Shown one piece after another: positions 62,596-64,000 of a stretch of 64,000 nucleotides of DNA. Every line of letters starts with the position of its first letter. Position 1 is the first letter of the stretch. The position numbers and the translations under genes are program-made. Source of the stretch: Brevundimonas terrae (GTDB lineage Bacteria; Pseudomonadota; Alphaproteobacteria; Caulobacterales; Caulobacteraceae). The notes beneath the pieces are model-generated. The model was not told the origin of the DNA, ran no database searches, and saw nothing but the letters and a program-made list of their open reading frames with translations. The stretch spans positions 248,001 through 312,000 of the forward strand of contig NZ_JAASQT010000001.1 of NCBI RefSeq assembly GCF_011761985.1. Reading direction: 5' to 3'.

Positions 62596-64000
62596 GCCTG
62601 CCCGCACCCTTTCCTCCGCTCGTATCGGGTGCCGAGGGCCTGGACGCCTATCCGGCCAGTCCTGCGGCTCTGGCCGCGCGTATGGCCGAGATCTATGGCG
62701 TTGATCCCGAACAGGTTCTGCCTGTTCGCGGTCTGACCCACGCGCTGGAACTGGTGTGGCGTCTGGCGGCCCGTGACGGTGGCTCGGTCGAAGCCCCCAA
62801 GGCCGAGCCTTACTTGCGCCTGTCAGCCATCTATCCGGCCAAGGGTGATGCGATGGCTGTCATCGCCCGCGCCGTAGGATCGCTCGAGGCTATTACCGAA
62901 ATGGCCGCCCGCGTCGCCCCCGCCCTGCTGGTGGTGGACGAAGGCATGATCGAGTTTTCGGATGCCACCTCGGCCGTCACGGTCATTAAAGACACGCCCA
63001 ACCTCGTCGTGCTTCGCAGCCTGTCACTGGCCTATGGTCTGGCCGGTGCGCGTGTCGGGGCCGCCATTGCCCAACCGCAAATCCTCGCCCGCCTTGAAAG
63101 CGTGCTGGAACCCTATGCCCTGCCCGCCCCGCTGGTGAAGCTGGCGCAGCAGGTGCTGGACCCGTCGCGCATGCTGGAAGGCCATGAACGTATCGCCACG
63201 GTCCGTCGCGAACGCGAACGCCTCGTGCGCGAACTGTCGCGCCTCATGCCCGTCGATAACGGCATAGGTCCGATCATCATCGCCCGCCCCGCCGATATCG
63301 ACAGCGCACTGGCCGCGTTGAAAACATACGGCATCAGTGCCGATGTGTCCGAAGAGCGCCTGCGTCTGCCGGTGTCCCTCAAGAGCGACGTCAATGACCG
63401 CCTTCTGGCTGCCTTCGGCCTGACGCCCGCCAACAAACGCGCACCCCGTACCGGCCAATCTGTGCGTGATACCCACGAGACCCGTATCGTCTGCGCCGTG
63501 AACCTTGATGAAACCGGTCCTGTAAAGATCGAAACCGGCATCGGCTTCTTTGACCACATGCTGGAACAGATCGCCGCCCATGGCGGGTTTTCGCTGCGCC
63601 TCAAATGCGAGGGCGATCTCCACACCGATCCGCACCACACCATCGAAGACAGCGCCATTGCTCTGGGCCAAGCCCTGAAACAGGCACTGGGCGAACGCAA
63701 GGGCATCCAGCGTTACGGCTTTGTCCTGCCGATGGACGAAGCCAATGCGGTTGTCTCCATCGACCTGTCGGGCCGTCCCTTCCCTGTCTTCGAAGGCACG
63801 TTCGATACGCCCTATCTGGGTGACTATCGCACCGACATGACCGCCCACGTCTTCCGCTCGCTGGCCGAACACCTCGGGGCCGCCGTCCACATCAAGGTCA
63901 CCGGCACCGACGACCACCACAAGACCGAGGCCTGCTATAAGGGTTTTGGCCGCGCGCTGCGTCAGGCCATCCGCATCGAGGGCGACGCCATCCCGTCCAC
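62592..64000 (+). CDS. hisB: HisC-like/HisB fusion; HisC half lacks the PLP lysine (partial)
   Basis: The open frame runs from the ATG at 62592 (overlapping the hisD stop) to the window end, 469 codons, without interruption. Residues 1 to about 280 align with histidinol-phosphate aminotransferase: VVDEGMIEFSD for VVDEAYIEF, and LRSLSLAYGLAGARVG for LRTLSKAYGLAGLRVG. So L146 replaces the PLP lysine, M119 the PLP-contacting Tyr, and the NPNNPTG loop and GSDE motif are missing. Residues 290 onward are imidazoleglycerol-phosphate dehydratase with its metal ligands intact: GFFDHMLEQIAAHGG, DLHTDPHHTIEDSA, MDEANAVVSIDLSGRP and GTDDHHKTEACYKGFGRAL. Fewer than ten residues are likely missing at the right edge. 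Confidence 0.85.
   Translation, partial: MSLPAPFPPLVSGAEGLDAYPASPAALAARMAEIYGVDPEQVLPVRGLTHALELVWRLAARDGGSVEAPKAEPYLRLSAIYPAKGDAMAVIARAVGSLEAITEMAARVAPALLVVDEGMIEFSDATSAVTVIKDTPNLVVLRSLSLAYGLAGARVGAAIAQPQILARLESVLEPYALPAPLVKLAQQVLDPSRMLEGHERIATVRRERERLVRELSRLMPVDNGIGPIIIARPADIDSALAALKTYGISADVSEERLRLPVSLKSDVNDRLLAAFGLTPANKRAPRTGQSVRDTHETRIVCAVNLDETGPVKIETGIGFFDHMLEQIAAHGGFSLRLKCEGDLHTDPHHTIEDSAIALGQALKQALGERKGIQRYGFVLPMDEANAVVSIDLSGRPFPVFEGTFDTPYLGDYRTDMTAHVFRSLAEHLGAAVHIKVTGTDDHHKTEACYKGFGRALRQAIRIEGDAIPS

Noticed and set aside
62592..63460. Functional histidinol-phosphate aminotransferase
   Set aside because: The PLP lysine, the DEAY tyrosine and the NPNNPTG loop are all missing in an otherwise clean reading frame, so normal HisC activity is not credible.

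Overview
The window is a 64 kb stretch of GC-rich chromosome from an alphaproteobacterium, most likely of the order Caulobacterales. This is inferred from several features. The gene content includes S46 dipeptidyl-peptidases, SleB-type wall hydrolases, a DUF1289 protein, a retropepsin-like protease and a Fiu-like receptor cluster. There is a GTTC-N7-GTTC LexA-type site and there are TGCAAAT...TCGCA iron boxes. Dispersed GTCATCCCC-type palindromes are also present. No rRNA, tRNA, integrase, insertion sequence or CRISPR array was seen.

Layout. 1-9 kb: the end of trxB, a repeat-filled gap, a predicted secreted zincin, a metallo-beta-lactamase-fold lipoprotein, a DUF2975/HTH pair, a wall hydrolase, Dps, and a large hybrid histidine kinase. 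9-16 kb: a second wall hydrolase behind a structured leader, then the NAD operon nadA - M50 protease - nadB - nadC, then an operon of two duplicated membrane proteins with an HTH regulator. 16-25 kb: ilvA and single housekeeping or unknown genes (host-attachment-like protein, GNAT, TPR, DUF2798, ogt, a PadR/HAAS membrane pair, a dicarboxylate symporter). 25-32 kb: uvrB, then a strikingly AT-rich two-gene island (ABC-type ATPase plus DUF4435/TOPRIM protein, resembling the PARIS anti-phage system), then about 2 kb packed with palindromic repeats. 32-40 kb: a pterin cluster (two FolB-like proteins, a FolM-like SDR, a PTPS/QueD-like protein and a 26-residue membrane peptide), Nudix, DMT transporter, uvrC, carbonic anhydrase and pgsA. 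40-48 kb: tandem S46 peptidases and a DevCAB-type exporter. 48-52 kb: crotonase, small genes, and a divergent LD-carboxypeptidase/Mpl pair for peptidoglycan recycling. 52-60 kb: an iron-acquisition locus (PepSY reductase-like protein, DUF2271, DUF4198, ApbE, diflavin reductase, PKHD hydroxylase, TonB receptor) bracketed by Fur-like boxes. 60-64 kb: a TrpR-like regulator and the histidine genes hisG, hisD and a hisC-hisB fusion that runs off the window.

The most notable observations are these. (1) The HisC-like half of the HisC-HisB fusion has lost the PLP-binding lysine, so it looks like a pseudoenzyme fused to an intact IGP dehydratase. (2) The AT-rich PARIS-like pair sits beside a palindromic-repeat island whose units share one outer stem but carry one of two exchangeable inner hairpins, and switch orientation around a small ORF. 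(3) A structured leader precedes a TTG-started wall hydrolase. (4) A perfect 13+13 inverted repeat ends on the start codon of the TrpR-like regulator. (5) A DUF2271 protein next to ApbE carries a candidate flavinylation motif.
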